Assembly: GCA_050258555.1 (NCBI GenBank)
Contig: JBLMZA010000094.1
Location: forward strand, 45,003 to 109,002
Length of the DNA stretch: 64,000 nucleotides
Source: CAISDA01 sp050258555
GTDB lineage: Bacteria > Bacteroidota > Ignavibacteria > UBA10030 > UBA8401
Direction: 5' to 3'
Shown here: one piece after another, positions 34,563 through 44,700 of the stretch
Layout: the number at the start of each line of letters is the position of its first letter
How positions within the stretch are numbered: position 1 is the first letter of the stretch
Notes under the pieces: model-generated
The model's input: the letters and a program-made list of their open reading frames with translations, nothing else
Database searches by the model: none
Told to the model about the DNA's origin: nothing
Made by a program: the position numbers and the translations under genes

Positions 34563-35693
34563 TCAGCGGACCGGAATCATGATCCGGTAGGCCGTGCCCG
34601 AGCCGGATGGCCCGCACTCGAGGGTGATCGAGGCGCCGAGCTGCTGACCGAGCATCGAGATGAGCTGCAGGCCGAGCGTTTCGGCCCGATCGAGCCTGGT
34701 GCCCTCCGGCATGCCGCATCCGTCGTCGCTGATGCAGAGTGTGACGCTCCCGCCTTCCGGTGTCTGCCCGGCGCTGAGGTGAATCGTCCCCGGCCTCTCG
34801 CCGGAGAATGCATGCTTGAGCGAATTGGTGACGATCTCGTTGATGAGCAGGCCGAGATGAATCATGACGTCGATGTCGAGCGTGATCTCGCCCAGCTCGT
34901 GCGTGAAGCGCACGTTGTTTGCCCGGGGGCCAAGCGAGCCGATCAGATGGCCGATGAGCGTGACAAGGTAATCCGGAACGTCGATGCGCGCGAGGCCTTT
35001 CGACTGATAGAGCTTCTCGTGTATGAGCGCCATGCTCTTGATGCGGTTCTTCGATTCGCGGAAGATCTTCGCCACCGATTCGTCATGGATGTGGTGCGCC
35101 TGAAGCCCGAGCATGCTCGAGATGAGCTGGAGGTTGTTCTTGACGCGGTGATGAATCTCCTTGATGAGCGTCTCTTTTTCGCGGAGCGAGGCGCGGAAGA
35201 AGGCTTCCATGCGCACGCGCTCGGTGATGTCGTGCGCGTTGACGATGATGCCCTGCAATCCCGGATCGGTCAGACAATTGGTGACGGTGCCTTCCATGTG
35301 CTGATAGCGCCCGTCCATGCGCCGGATCCGGAACTCGCGGTGGATCGTGGCGCCGGGCCGCTCAAGGAACATGGCGATCGAGCGCAGGACGCGCTTCCGG
35401 TCGGAGGGATGGAGGAATGAGCGGAAGTTCTTCCCGATGATGTCCTTGAGCTCGTAGTCGAGCACGCGCTCCCATGCGGGACTGCAGTACTCGATGTCGC
35501 CCCGCCGGTTCATCACCGCGATCACGTCGCTGGCATGTTCGATCAGGCTCCGGAAATGGCGCTCGCTGATTTTCAGGCTGCGGCACTCGATCTCGAGCTG
35601 CGCGACTTTCGCCTGCAGCGCGGCGGCCGACTGATAGAGATCGGGCAGCGCGGAGGCCGGGGACGGATGTATCGTCGTGCGGATCTCCATCAT
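34563..35693 (-). CDS. PAS-domain histidine kinase of the HisKA_2 type
   Basis: A 376-residue soluble kinase. After a short coiled N-terminus comes one PAS/PAC unit (about 45-170: HFRSLIEHASDVIAVMNRRGDIEY to IVNAHDITERVRMEA), then the HisKA_2 phosphoacceptor helix ETLIKEIHHRVKNNLQLISSML. A C-terminal ATPase follows with GLLINEIVTNSLKHAF and ISDDGCGMPEG. The HHRVKNN form is typical of LytS/HWE-related kinases that often act on stand-alone receivers. Its start overlaps the stop of the OmpR-type regulator gene, so the two are translationally coupled. A pairing with that regulator is likely but not proven by sequence. Confidence 0.88.
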   Translation of the reverse strand: MMEIRTTIHPSPASALPDLYQSAAALQAKVAQLEIECRSLKISERHFRSLIEHASDVIAVMNRRGDIEYCSPAWERVLDYELKDIIGKNFRSFLHPSDRKRVLRSIAMFLERPGATIHREFRIRRMDGRYQHMEGTVTNCLTDPGLQGIIVNAHDITERVRMEAFFRASLREKETLIKEIHHRVKNNLQLISSMLGLQAHHIHDESVAKIFRESKNRIKSMALIHEKLYQSKGLARIDVPDYLVTLIGHLIGSLGPRANNVRFTHELGEITLDIDVMIHLGLLINEIVTNSLKHAFSGERPGTIHLSAGQTPEGGSVTLCISDDGCGMPEGTRLDRAETLGLQLISMLGQQLGASITLECGPSGSGTAYRIMIPVR

Positions 35694-36388
35694 TCCTCTT
35701 TGATGATGAAGCCTTCGCCGCGGACCGTGTGAATTAACTTCTTGGAAAAGTCCTTGTCGATCGAATCGCGCAGATAGCTCATATACACATCGACGATGTT
35801 GGTGCCGGTTTCAAACTTGTAGCCCCAGACCTGCTCGGCGATGCGCTTGCGGGTCAGGATCGTGTTCTTGTTGCGCAGGAAAAATTCGAGAAGCGCAAAC
35901 TCCGTCTGCGTCAGCGAGATGACCTTGTCGCTGCGCTTGACGACGCGCTTGATCACATCCATGGTCAGATCGCCGGCCTGGAGGATGTTCGTCCTCAAGA
36001 GGCCCGAGCGGCGGAGGATCGCCTGTATGCGCGCAAAGAGCTCGCCCGAATCGAACGGCTTCGTGAGGTAGTCGTCGGCGCCGATTTCGAGTCCCTGAAT
36101 GCGGTCGTCGATGCCGTCGCGCGCCGAGAGAATCAGCACGGGCGTCGTATAGGATTGCGCGCGCAGCTCGCGCAGCACTTCCAGCCCCGATTTCTGCGGA
36201 AGGTTCAGATCGAGCAGCACCAGATGGAATTCCCGCGAGGTGATCATCTGCGATGCCGTCACGCCGTCAAATGCAAGGTCCACATCGTAGCCCGCACGCA
36301 CCAGCTGCCGTTCCACCGAGCGGGCGAGCCGCTTTTCGTCTTCAACCAGCAGGATGGAAATATTCAGTTTTGTCGGTGTGTTTGCCAT
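35690..36388 (-). CDS. OmpR/PhoB-family response regulator
   Basis: A 232-residue regulator. The receiver (about 10-125) has ILLVEDEKRLA, the phosphoacceptor in HLVLLDLNLP and the switch lysine in DDYLTKPF. The C-terminal winged helix (about 135-230) contains VISLTQTEFALLEFFLRNKNTILTRKRIAEQVWGY, NIVDVYMSYLRDSID and IHTVRGEGFII. It is first in the leftward signalling run. Its Shine-Dalgarno (AAGGGGAAGGA) is strong and a vegetative promoter lies about 90 bases upstream. OmpR-type regulators usually bind direct repeats, so it is not the most natural binder of the palindromic operators described here, though it cannot be ruled out. Confidence 0.92.
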   Translation of the reverse strand: MANTPTKLNISILLVEDEKRLARSVERQLVRAGYDVDLAFDGVTASQMITSREFHLVLLDLNLPQKSGLEVLRELRAQSYTTPVLILSARDGIDDRIQGLEIGADDYLTKPFDSGELFARIQAILRRSGLLRTNILQAGDLTMDVIKRVVKRSDKVISLTQTEFALLEFFLRNKNTILTRKRIAEQVWGYKFETGTNIVDVYMSYLRDSIDKDFSKKLIHTVRGEGFIIKEE

Positions 36389-36477
36389 GAAGTCCTTCCC
36401 CTTGTGAAGAAATTATGAATTCTTCTTCCGCCTCTTCGTCATGCAGCTTCCCATCCCCTCTGTCGCACGTACTTAAA

Positions 36478-36506
36478 ATGATAGCAAAGTTGGAGAAAAG
36501 AAACAA
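36478..36506 (-). promoter_or_regulatory. Vegetative promoter of the OmpR-type regulator operon
   Basis: On the minus strand the -35 is TTGTTT (36506-36501), the spacer is 17 bases and the -10 is TATCAT (36483-36478). It would give a leader of about 80 bases. The -10 is the same hexamer as at 31087-31082. Confidence 0.5.
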
Positions 36507-36727
36507 GTCGGTTTTTCCCATTCGGCATGCCTTCCGTTTCCGGACAAGGGGCCGGAGGCATCCGATGCGCTCACGCAAATCCCGCAATTGATCCCTGCGG
36601 CGCAATCAGGCCGCCGGTACGGTCACGAAAAATCCGCAGTTTATCCCGCAACGGTGCCATCCGTCCCAAAATTGTTTTGAAAGGCTGCAGGAGGCCGTAT
36701 TTTACGATTGTAATAATCCACACATTG

Positions 36728-36756
36728 TTGATCATATTTTTTTTTCAGCGTATAAA
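36728..36756 (+). promoter_or_regulatory. Promoter of the XRE-like regulator gene
   Basis: A -35 TTGATC (36728-36733), a 17-base spacer and a -10 TATAAA (36751-36756) lie in a T-rich stretch 28 bases before the start codon. Confidence 0.45.
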
Positions 36757-36783
36757 ATTTTTTTTTGCGACTTGGAGGAATGA

Positions 36784-37128
36784 ATGAACGGCCCTGATAA
36801 AAAAGAAGTGGCTCGGAAATTACGCGCATTCGGTATCGCGAAGTACGGATCGATCAAGGATTTTGCCGCCGCGCTTGGAATGAATCCCGTGACACTGCAG
36901 TCGGGATATCTGAACAGCCGCAGCCTGCCCGGTGCGGGCCTGCTCCTGAAGCTGATGCATCTCGGATGCGACATCCACTGGCTTCTTGCCGGCGAGAATC
37001 GAAGTCCCGCCCGATGGGTCGAACAGGAGCGCACGCGCAGGCTCGAAGAAGAAAATGCAAGACTCAGATCGGTCGTGCGCGGATCGATCTCGAGGTTTTC
37101 ACAAGTACTGGATAATCCGCCGGGGTGA
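36784..37128 (+). CDS. Small XRE-like DNA-binding protein with C-terminal coiled coil
   Basis: A 114-residue protein. Residues about 5-70 resemble a phage-repressor/XRE helix-turn-helix: YGSIKDFAAALGMNPVTLQSGYL followed by SLPGAGLLLKLMHLGCDIHWLLAGE, the last part being typical of CI-like proteins. Residues about 75-105 (WVEQERTRRLEEENARLRSVVRGS) form a short coiled coil. There is no protease or ligand domain, so it may dimerise through the coil. It stands alone between the signalling run and the SusC/SusD genes with its own promoter and GGAGG site, so it could control either side. No prophage genes are near. Confidence 0.75.
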   Translation: MNGPDKKEVARKLRAFGIAKYGSIKDFAAALGMNPVTLQSGYLNSRSLPGAGLLLKLMHLGCDIHWLLAGENRSPARWVEQERTRRLEEENARLRSVVRGSISRFSQVLDNPPG

Positions 37129-37145
37129 CCGCAGAGACACAGCAC

Positions 37146-37165
37146 AGCGGCACTCCGCTCTTTTT
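37146..37165 (+). terminator. Weak rho-independent terminator after the XRE-like gene
   Basis: A 5-base stem (AGCGG/CCGCT) with a 4-base loop is followed by C and five T, 18 bases after the XRE-like stop codon. The stem is short, so confidence is limited. Confidence 0.35.
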
Positions 37166-37221
37166 CACACATGGGATCCTGACACACACGCATCCCGTTA
37201 AGCCCCCCCTCTGGAGGATCT

Positions 37222-40089
37222 ATGCATGAACATCAACGCTTGATACCACGCCTCATATTGATCTGCCTCGTGCTTGCGGCATTCTGTGCGCCGCAGCTGA
37301 AGGCGGCGCCGGAAGCCGGCGAGATCCGCGGCTCGGTCGTCGACGCCGCCACCGGCGAAAGCCTTCCCGGCGTCAACGTGCTGGTCGCCGGCACGACGCG
37401 CGGCAGCATCACCGACATCAACGGCAACTTTGTCATCGGGAACATGCCCCTTGGCACCTATACGGTCACGGTCAGCTTTGTGGGCTATAAGCCGACGTCG
37501 AAGCAGACCACGCTCGGCGCCGGCAGGAACCTTCCCCTGGATTTCCGGCTTGCCGCATCGAGCGTGCAGATGAACACCGTCATCGTCACCGGACAGGGCG
37601 TGGCCACCGAAAAGCGGAAGCTCGCCTCGACGGTCGAGACCGTCTCGGCCCGCGAGATCGAAGCCGCGCCGGTCCGTTCCGTGGACCAGCTCCTGCAGGG
37701 ACGCGTGCCCGGCATGACGTCCTTCTCGCCCTCGGGTATGCCCGGCAGCGGCGCGCGCATGGCCACACGCGGCGTCAAAAGCGCGCTCTCGGCCACCACG
37801 CCCGTCATCTACGTCGACGGCATCCGCCTCGATAACCGGGAGAACTACCGGCTCTCCTTCGGCACGGGCGGACAGGTCACCTCGTCGCTCGCCGATATCG
37901 TCACCGGAGAAATCGACCGCATCGAAGTCCTGAAGGGAGGAGCGGCCTCGACGCTCTACGGATCGGAAGCCGCCAACGGCGTGATACAGATCTTCACGAA
38001 GAAAGGCATTCCGGGGCCGCCGCGCTGGCGCTTCAACGCCACAAGCGGGTATGATGCGGCCGATATGAAGTTCATCACGTATCAGTACACGAAGGACCAT
38101 GCCTTCCAGAACGGACTCTATCAATCCTATAGCGCCAATGTCACCGGCGGATCGGACATCATCACATACACGGCCTCCGGACGCGTCTCGCAGGGACTGG
38201 GCACCGTTCCGCACGATAAGCTGAAGGACCAGCAGTATGTGCTGGCTTCCGGCGTGCGCGCACTCCTCTCGAACGAATCGAACCTCGAACTCTCGGCAAG
38301 CTATTCGCACAGCCTCTATAGCCGCATGATCAACGACAACGCCGGAGGAGCGCTCTTGAGCGATTTGGAGATCGAAGGGTATTTCGATCCCGCCGAGACG
38401 TCGAATCCCGACAGCCTCCTGAGATACTATTTCATGCCGGATCTGACCGAGCGTTCGAACCGCTTCATCAACGCCATCAACTTCAACTATGCGCCGAGCG
38501 CCGGATGGAACAACAAGTTCACGCTCGGCATCGATTACCGCAAGAGCGAAGACCGGCAGCTCACGCCGATCGAAGCCGGAGACTGGATCGGACAGCCCGG
38601 CGGAGGACTCTCGGCATCGAACCGCGAATATATCACGACGACATTCGGCTATTCGGGCTCGTATGTGCTGCCGCAATTGGGCGTGGTGGCGCAGACCGTC
38701 TCTGCCGGCGCACAGGGCTTCCGCGTGGATGACCATGAATCCTACGGACAGGGACAGAATTTCAAGATCCCGGGCACGAAGGATTTCGACAACGCCTCGG
38801 TGATCGATGCGCAGGAGGACAACCGCGAGCTCTTCAGCTACGGGTTCTATGTGCAGGATCAGATCGGCATCGCCGACCGGCTCTTCTTCGATCTCGGCCT
38901 GCGCTTCGACGGCAATACGACATTCGGCACGGAGGTCGGACTCCAGACCTATCCGAAAATCGGCGTCGCCTATGCAATCAGCGACGAGGCATTTTATCCC
39001 GAAGCGGTGAAAGACGTCATGAGCAGCCTCAAGCTGCGCGCGGCCTGGGGACAGACCGGAAACTTCCCGCCGCCTTTTACGCGCGACCGGACGTATCTGT
39101 CGAATGTGTATCTGAACGAATCGGCGCTCTCGTTCAACAACGCCGGCGACAAGAACCTGGGTCCCGAACGCACGACGGCGATCGACGCCGGATTCGATAT
39201 GGGACTCTTCAATGACCGCGTGGCGTTGGAATTCACCTACTTCCATCAGGTGACGAAGGATGCGATGTTCAATGTGCCGGAAGATCCGGCAGGCGGCTTC
39301 GGACTTCAGCGCAGAAACGTGGGAGAGATCCGCAACTCTGGTATCGAGCTGGCCATGCGCGCGCAGCTGATACAAAGCGAGGATCTCGATATCAATGTGC
39401 GCGCCTCGGTGGCGACGCTCGATAATGTCGTCACAAGCCTCGGCGGAGCGGCCGGATTCCAGATCGCCGGCTTCAACTTTGCGCCGATGCGGGTGGAGGA
39501 AGGAAAGCCCGTCGGCGTGATACGCGTGAATGTGCCGAGGCTCGAAGCCGACGGCACATACAAGGGCAATTACGACGAACGGTATCTGGGCAATCCGCTG
39601 CCGAAGCAGACGGGCTCTGCCGGCATCGATGTCGTGCTCTTCCGCAACCTGACCATCTCGGCATTCGGAGAGTTTGCCTTCGGGCACCAGATTCTGAATC
39701 AGTCGCTTTCGCGCCGCATCGTCAACGGCCTTGCCGTGCGGGGGCTCTATCCGGACGAAGTGGCGATGCTGCCGGTCTCGACCGATCCGTCGCGTCCTTA
39801 TAATAGAAACACCGCCTCGTTCATTCTTCTGGAAGACGGGGACTGGATCAAGCTGCGCGAGATTTCGCTGCGCTACAAGGTGCCGGTCGATCTCTTCAAC
39901 GGCATCACGCTCAACGCCAGTGTGCGCAATGTGGCCGTCTTCGGAACCAAGACGCACGGCGTCGATCCGGAGCTGAGCTTCATTCCCGGCAACGCGAATC
40001 CGAATCTCCAGCTGGAAGTCGGCGGTGTGAGCGGCGTGACATTCGCCCCTCCGCGCCAGTTCCGTTTCGGCATCGATGTGCTGATCTAA
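37222..40089 (+). CDS. SusC/RagA-type TonB-dependent outer-membrane receptor
   Basis: A 955-residue protein. After a signal peptide (about 1-28) comes a carboxypeptidase-regulatory-like domain (IRGSVVDAATGESLPGVNVLVAGTT onward, about 33-115), then the plug (VTGQGVATEKRKLASTVETVSA, PVIYVDGIRLDNRE, IDRIEVLKGGAASTLYGSEAANGVIQIFTKKG). A barrel of some 700 residues ends in FRFGIDVLI. The N-terminal extension and the LYGSEAANGVI box mark the SusC class, which imports large oligosaccharides or peptides with a SusD lid. TonB energises it. The downstream SusD-like gene completes the complex. TGGAGG lies 7 bases before the ATG. Confidence 0.92.
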   Translation: MHEHQRLIPRLILICLVLAAFCAPQLKAAPEAGEIRGSVVDAATGESLPGVNVLVAGTTRGSITDINGNFVIGNMPLGTYTVTVSFVGYKPTSKQTTLGAGRNLPLDFRLAASSVQMNTVIVTGQGVATEKRKLASTVETVSAREIEAAPVRSVDQLLQGRVPGMTSFSPSGMPGSGARMATRGVKSALSATTPVIYVDGIRLDNRENYRLSFGTGGQVTSSLADIVTGEIDRIEVLKGGAASTLYGSEAANGVIQIFTKKGIPGPPRWRFNATSGYDAADMKFITYQYTKDHAFQNGLYQSYSANVTGGSDIITYTASGRVSQGLGTVPHDKLKDQQYVLASGVRALLSNESNLELSASYSHSLYSRMINDNAGGALLSDLEIEGYFDPAETSNPDSLLRYYFMPDLTERSNRFINAINFNYAPSAGWNNKFTLGIDYRKSEDRQLTPIEAGDWIGQPGGGLSASNREYITTTFGYSGSYVLPQLGVVAQTVSAGAQGFRVDDHESYGQGQNFKIPGTKDFDNASVIDAQEDNRELFSYGFYVQDQIGIADRLFFDLGLRFDGNTTFGTEVGLQTYPKIGVAYAISDEAFYPEAVKDVMSSLKLRAAWGQTGNFPPPFTRDRTYLSNVYLNESALSFNNAGDKNLGPERTTAIDAGFDMGLFNDRVALEFTYFHQVTKDAMFNVPEDPAGGFGLQRRNVGEIRNSGIELAMRAQLIQSEDLDINVRASVATLDNVVTSLGGAAGFQIAGFNFAPMRVEEGKPVGVIRVNVPRLEADGTYKGNYDERYLGNPLPKQTGSAGIDVVLFRNLTISAFGEFAFGHQILNQSLSRRIVNGLAVRGLYPDEVAMLPVSTDPSRPYNRNTASFILLEDGDWIKLREISLRYKVPVDLFNGITLNASVRNVAVFGTKTHGVDPELSFIPGNANPNLQLEVGGVSGVTFAPPRQFRFGIDVLI

Positions 40090-40095
40090 AGAGCG

Positions 40096-40123
40096 AGATC
40101 CTTCGCTGGCGCTCAGGATGACA
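40096..40123 (+). repeat. Short dispersed repeat of the 'GATCCTTCGCT..GCTCAGGATGACA' type
   Basis: This 28-base imperfect inverted repeat (ATCCTTCGC / GCTCAGGAT) lies between susC and susD. Very similar short sequences are widely dispersed in many unrelated bacterial genomes and give the familiar spurious peptide 'LSASEGS'. Only this copy was found in the window. It could also fold as a hairpin that lowers read-through into the susD-like gene. Confidence 0.5.
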
Positions 40124-40165
40124 AACACGACACTCACACGATATTCAATTTGGAGCCTATTGACT

Positions 40166-41629
40166 ATGCGAACACACACACTCACTTTTTCCGCCGCATT
40201 CATCATGATGATGGCGCTGGCCGCCTGCGATCTGGTCGATCCCTCGAAGGTCGAGAATCCCCAGATCACGCAGGAAGCCCTGGACGCCAATGCCGTCGGT
40301 GGCGCAACGCCTCTGGTGACGGGGCTGAAGCGGTACTTCGCCATCGCCCAGAGCAACGCGGCGCTGACGACCGACATCGTGTCGGATAATTATGATAACC
40401 GCGTCTCGTACTTCTCGAGCATTCTCGATACGCCGAGAGAGCTGCAGCCGAACGATCTCACATTGAACACCAATCTGCTGGCGGTGCCGGCCAGCGCCGC
40501 CAATCCGCAGGACGGCATGTACTTCTACCTGCAGAACCTCCGGGCGCTGGCCGATGTCGGACTTTCAAGCGTGCTGCCGAATGATGCGACCACGACCGAT
40601 GTGCAGCGCGGCGAGGTGCATTTCTACCGGGGCATGGCGCTGCTTCTGCTTTCCGAAAATTTTTCGTCGTTCCCGATCACGGAAAAAGGCGCGCCGGTTT
40701 CTTCTGCAGAAGGCGTGCAGCAGGCGATCGCCGCGTTTAAGGCCGCCGCCTCCGTCACGACGAGCGCGCAGATGAAATCCGCCTGTCACTTCGCGTTGGC
40801 ACGGGCCTACCGGCTTGCCAAGGACCGCGCCAATGCCGCCGCCGAGGCGCAGGCGGCCCTCGCGCTCTCGCCGTCGTTCGTCTTCAATGCGGAGTTCGAT
40901 GCGGCCTCGCTTGCCAACCGCGCCTACGGGGCGGCCGTGCAGCGATCGAACAATGATATCCAGCCGCTGCCCCGGCTCGATTTTCTCGATCCGAAATATA
41001 CGCAGCCGAACACGCCCATCGCCGTGTTGAAAGCCGAAGAAGCGCATCTGATCCTGGCCGAGGCCGCGATCGTTGGCGGTGATCTTGTGGCGGCGCGCGC
41101 ATCGATGATCAATGCCATCACGCTTGCCAAGAGCCGCGCGACCGTGTCCTTCAACGACAAGGATACGCGACTGACCCGGCCGAATGACGAAAGCTATGCG
41201 GTGAAATCCGATCCGCTGGCCTCGCCGAAATCGGGACTCATCAAAAAGCGCGGCGGATCGAGCGTGGTGACGACCGGATCAATTTCGGGCACGAGCCTGA
41301 ATGCCTCCGACATCAATGCGATGACGACGGCGCAGCAGCTGTATGCCGGAGTCTATCTGCTGCGCCAGGAGATCTTTTTCTTTGAAGGCCGGCGCATGAG
41401 CGATCTCGGCATCCGCCTTCCGGTCAATCAGCGGCAGATCGACGGCAATCCCTTGATGCCGGCCGGCAGTCCCGGAACGCGCGTGGTGGTGCCGGCATAT
41501 ATTCCGGCCGGAGACGGGCTCGATCAGTACAGCGTCGATGCCGCCTCGAAGACGGTGACAATCGCCTTTGATCTCAATGCGATCATCGCCGCCAATATCA
41601 CGCAGGCATCGCCGTTTCTTGCGCCGTAA
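40166..41629 (+). CDS. SusD/RagB-family outer-membrane lipoprotein
   Basis: A 487-residue lipoprotein. The ATG at 40166 is followed by a leader and lipobox ALAAC (Cys about residue 20). The middle is rich in TPR-like helices (ACHFALARAYRLAKDRANAAAEAQAALALSPSF) typical of SusD. The C-terminal half has LKAEEAHLILAEAAIVGGDLVAARASMINAI and FFEGRRMSDLGIRLP, the usual RagB/SusD landmarks. It would cap the SusC barrel and bind the substrate. Its pairing with the gene 76 bases upstream is certain by order; the ligand is unknown. No polysaccharide-degrading enzymes lie directly beside it, so it is not a classic utilisation locus. Confidence 0.85.
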   Translation: MRTHTLTFSAAFIMMMALAACDLVDPSKVENPQITQEALDANAVGGATPLVTGLKRYFAIAQSNAALTTDIVSDNYDNRVSYFSSILDTPRELQPNDLTLNTNLLAVPASAANPQDGMYFYLQNLRALADVGLSSVLPNDATTTDVQRGEVHFYRGMALLLLSENFSSFPITEKGAPVSSAEGVQQAIAAFKAAASVTTSAQMKSACHFALARAYRLAKDRANAAAEAQAALALSPSFVFNAEFDAASLANRAYGAAVQRSNNDIQPLPRLDFLDPKYTQPNTPIAVLKAEEAHLILAEAAIVGGDLVAARASMINAITLAKSRATVSFNDKDTRLTRPNDESYAVKSDPLASPKSGLIKKRGGSSVVTTGSISGTSLNASDINAMTTAQQLYAGVYLLRQEIFFFEGRRMSDLGIRLPVNQRQIDGNPLMPAGSPGTRVVVPAYIPAGDGLDQYSVDAASKTVTIAFDLNAIIAANITQASPFLAP

Positions 41630-41639
41630 GTGCTTCATC

Positions 41640-41668
41640 TTGTAAAGGGAGGAATTTTTCAGTACGTT
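41640..41668 (+). promoter_or_regulatory. Promoter of the propeller kinase gene
   Basis: A -35 TTGTAA (41640-41645), a 17-base spacer and a -10 TACGTT (41663-41668) lie about 50 bases before the kinase start codon. The form is the same TTG-N20-TAnnTT seen elsewhere in the window. Confidence 0.45.
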
Positions 41669-41718
41669 ACTAGTTCCTGATATCCTCTGCCAACGAGAGC
41701 AAAAAAGGCATAGACGCC

Positions 41719-44700
41719 ATGTCAACGCTGCTCTATTATATATTGACACTCTTCCTCGTGACGGCGACGGCGGTTTCCGCCGCGCCGTTTGCGGGGCGGG
41801 GACTCGATCCCGCGAAGGAGATGTACCAGTACAGCCACCGCATCTGGCAGAAAAAGGACGGCCTGCCGCAGAATTCCGTCCATACCATGCTCCAGACGCG
41901 CGACGGCTATCTGTGGTTCGGCACCGATGAAGGCCTGGCGCGCTTCGACGGTCTGCAGTTCCGCATTTTCAATCTGCGCAACACGCCGGAATTCAGAAGC
42001 AATCTGGTGCGCACGCTCTACGAGGCGAAAGACGGCACGCTCTGGATCGGCTTCACCGAGGGCGGCATCGTCGCCTGCCGCGCGCAGAAATTCATTCCCT
42101 TCACGGCGGAGAAAAAATTCGACCGCACCACGATTCTCAATATCTATCAGGACCGGCGCGGGGCGCTGTGGTTTTCTTCCACCAACGGACTCCTGCGCTT
42201 TTCGCCTGCGGATTCCTCGCGCCGGATCTTCACCGAAAAGGACGGCCTGCCGTTTCCTCTGGTCACAAGCGTCGTCGAAGACGCCTCGGGCACGCTCCTG
42301 GCTTCGACGCGCTACGGCCTTTCGATCCTGGAAGGGGAACGATTCCGGCTTCATCCGTCCGTGCACTTCGGCATCCGCTCGCTCCTGCGCGATCACAACG
42401 GCACGATCTGGTTCGCCTCGGGCAAATACGGCGTCGCCCATCTCAATGCGGACAGCAGTGTGACGGAGTATGCCCGGCAGTCGGGTTTGGCCGGACAGCC
42501 CACTACCGAGCCGGGCATGTGGACGTCGGCCGTCGTCTCGCTCACCGAAGACAACGCCGGCACGATCTGGATTGCCACGGCCGGCCATGGGCTCTATCGC
42601 TTCGCACAGGGCAAGTTCTCCGCCTTTACGACGGCCGAGGGCCTCTCCAGTTCGTTCGTCGAATCGGTGCTCGAAGACAGGGAAGGCAATCTCTGGATCG
42701 GCACCATGGGCGGCGGACTCAACCGCCTCACCAATACGAAATTCACGACGTTCCTTCCCTCATCCGGTCCCGCCCTGGTATGGTCGGTCTATGCCGACCG
42801 CTCTGGCACGATCTGGACGGGAAACGAAGCGGGTTCGCTCTTCCGGCTCGAGCGCGGCATGCTCTCGAAGGTGTTTTCCGACTCCTCGCTCTGGATGGGG
42901 CCGGTGATGTCGATTCTGGTGGACCGTCAGGGCGTGCTCTGGCTCGGCTCAAGCGCCGGAATCTTCCGCATACACAACTGGAAGAAGCGCACGCTCACCA
43001 AAAGCGACTATACGCATTATGAAAGCAGCCAGGTCAACGCCATCGCCGAGGATCCCAAGGGCGGCATCTGGTTCGGCTCGCTGCGCGGACTCATCCATTA
43101 CAAGGACGGACGCTTCACCACGTATACGAAAGAGGACGGGCTCGGAAGCAACGACGTGCGCGTCGTCTATACCGATCGGAAGGGCGATCTCTGGCTGTGC
43201 ATGTCCTCCGGCGGTGTGACGCGCATGCACGACGGAAAGTTCATGGCCTACAACCCGGCCTTCTATCCCGGCGCGCCCGAGCGCCCGGTGTCGATGATCG
43301 AGGATCAGTCGGGCACCTTGTGGTTCGGCACGCTGGCCGGAGGACTGGTCCGCTTCCGGGATGAGAAGTTCACGCCTCTGCGCTACGCGCAGAATCTGTT
43401 CGACGAATCGATCTTCTCGATACAGGAGGACCAGCTCGGACATCTGTGGATGAGCTGCAACAACGGCGTCTTTCGCGTCTCGAAAAAGGAATTGAACGAT
43501 GTGTGCGACGGCGCGTCTTCTTCGCTCCATCCGACGGTCTATGGCATGAGCGACGGCATGAAAAGCGACGAGTGCAACGGCGGCTACCTCAACAGCGGGT
43601 GCACCAGAGCGGACGGCACGATCTGGTTTCCGACGACGCTCGGGCTTGTGATGGCGCATCCCTCGCGATTGCCCGTGAACCTCGTGCCTCCGGCGGTGGT
43701 CATCGAAAGCTTCAGCGCCGATAAGAAGTCGGTGGAGCTTGCCGACGGCGTCGCGATCGATCCCGGCGCGGGCGTTCTGGAATTCACATTCGCCGGATTG
43801 AGCTTTATGGCGTCGGACCGTGTGCGTTTCCGCGTGCTTCTGGAAGGCTTTGAAGGCGAATGGACCGACGTCGGCACGCGCCACTATGTTTCGTATACGA
43901 ACATTCCGCCGGGCTCGTACCGCTTCCGCGTGCAGGCGGCCAACAACGACGGCGTATGGAACGAGACCGGCGCCTCGGTCGCATTCACATTGAAGCCGCA
44001 TTTCTATCAGACGTCGCTTTTTTATGTGCTGTGCATCGTCGTTATCGCACTCTCCGGGGCCGTCACGCACAAGGTCTATCGGCGCCGGAAGGACCGCGCG
44101 CTCATCCAGTCGCGGCGCCAGGCGCAGTTGGAGGCCCGGTTGAAGGAATCGCAGCTCAATTCGCTCTCGATGCAATTGCAGCCGCATTTCCTCTTCAACA
44201 CGCTCAATACGATCTCCTCGCTCATGCATTTCGATGTGGAAAAGGCCGACCGCATGGTCGCGCATTTGGGCGACCTCTTGCGCACATCGCTCGGACGGCT
44301 CAAGCGACAGGAGGTGCCGCTGAAGCAGGAGCTGGAATTCTTGGAAAGCTATCTCTGCATCGAGCAGGCGCGGCTGGATGACCGCCTGTGCGTCGTGAAG
44401 GAAATCGACTCCGAGACGCTCACCGCCCTTGTGCCGAACATGCTCTGGCAGCCCTTGGTCGAAAACGCGATCAAGCACGGAATCGCCCCGCGCAAAACGC
44501 CGGGCAGGCTCACGCTCACAGCGCGCAAGGCGGGGGAGATGCTCGAGCTCACCGTGCGCGACAACGGCCAGGGATCGGATCGTCCGTTTTCGCCCTCCTC
44601 TTCCAACGGCGTGGGCCTGCGCAACACGCAGGAGCGGCTCGAGCTCCTGTATCCGCACCGGCATGAGATCCGTTTTGAGAACAACCCGGAAGGCGGCATG

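Larger units (their letters stand above)
36389..36783. other. Divergent intergenic region between the signalling run and the XRE-like gene
   Basis: This 395-base gap has no supportable gene. It holds a leftward promoter (36478-36506) near its left end and a rightward one (36728-36756) in an A/T-rich stretch near its right end. The middle (about 36520-36700) contains some short GC-rich mirrored segments but no clear repeat. Confidence 0.6.

Noticed and set aside
31260..35420. 1386-codon rightward open frame opposite the two histidine kinases
   Set aside because: A shadow of GC-rich codon bias. The minus strand encodes clear receiver, PAS and kinase domains; the antisense product is Arg/His/Asp-rich and matches nothing.
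37198..40377. 1059-codon leftward open frame opposite the SusC-like gene
   Set aside because: Same cause; the plus strand is an unmistakable TonB-dependent receptor.
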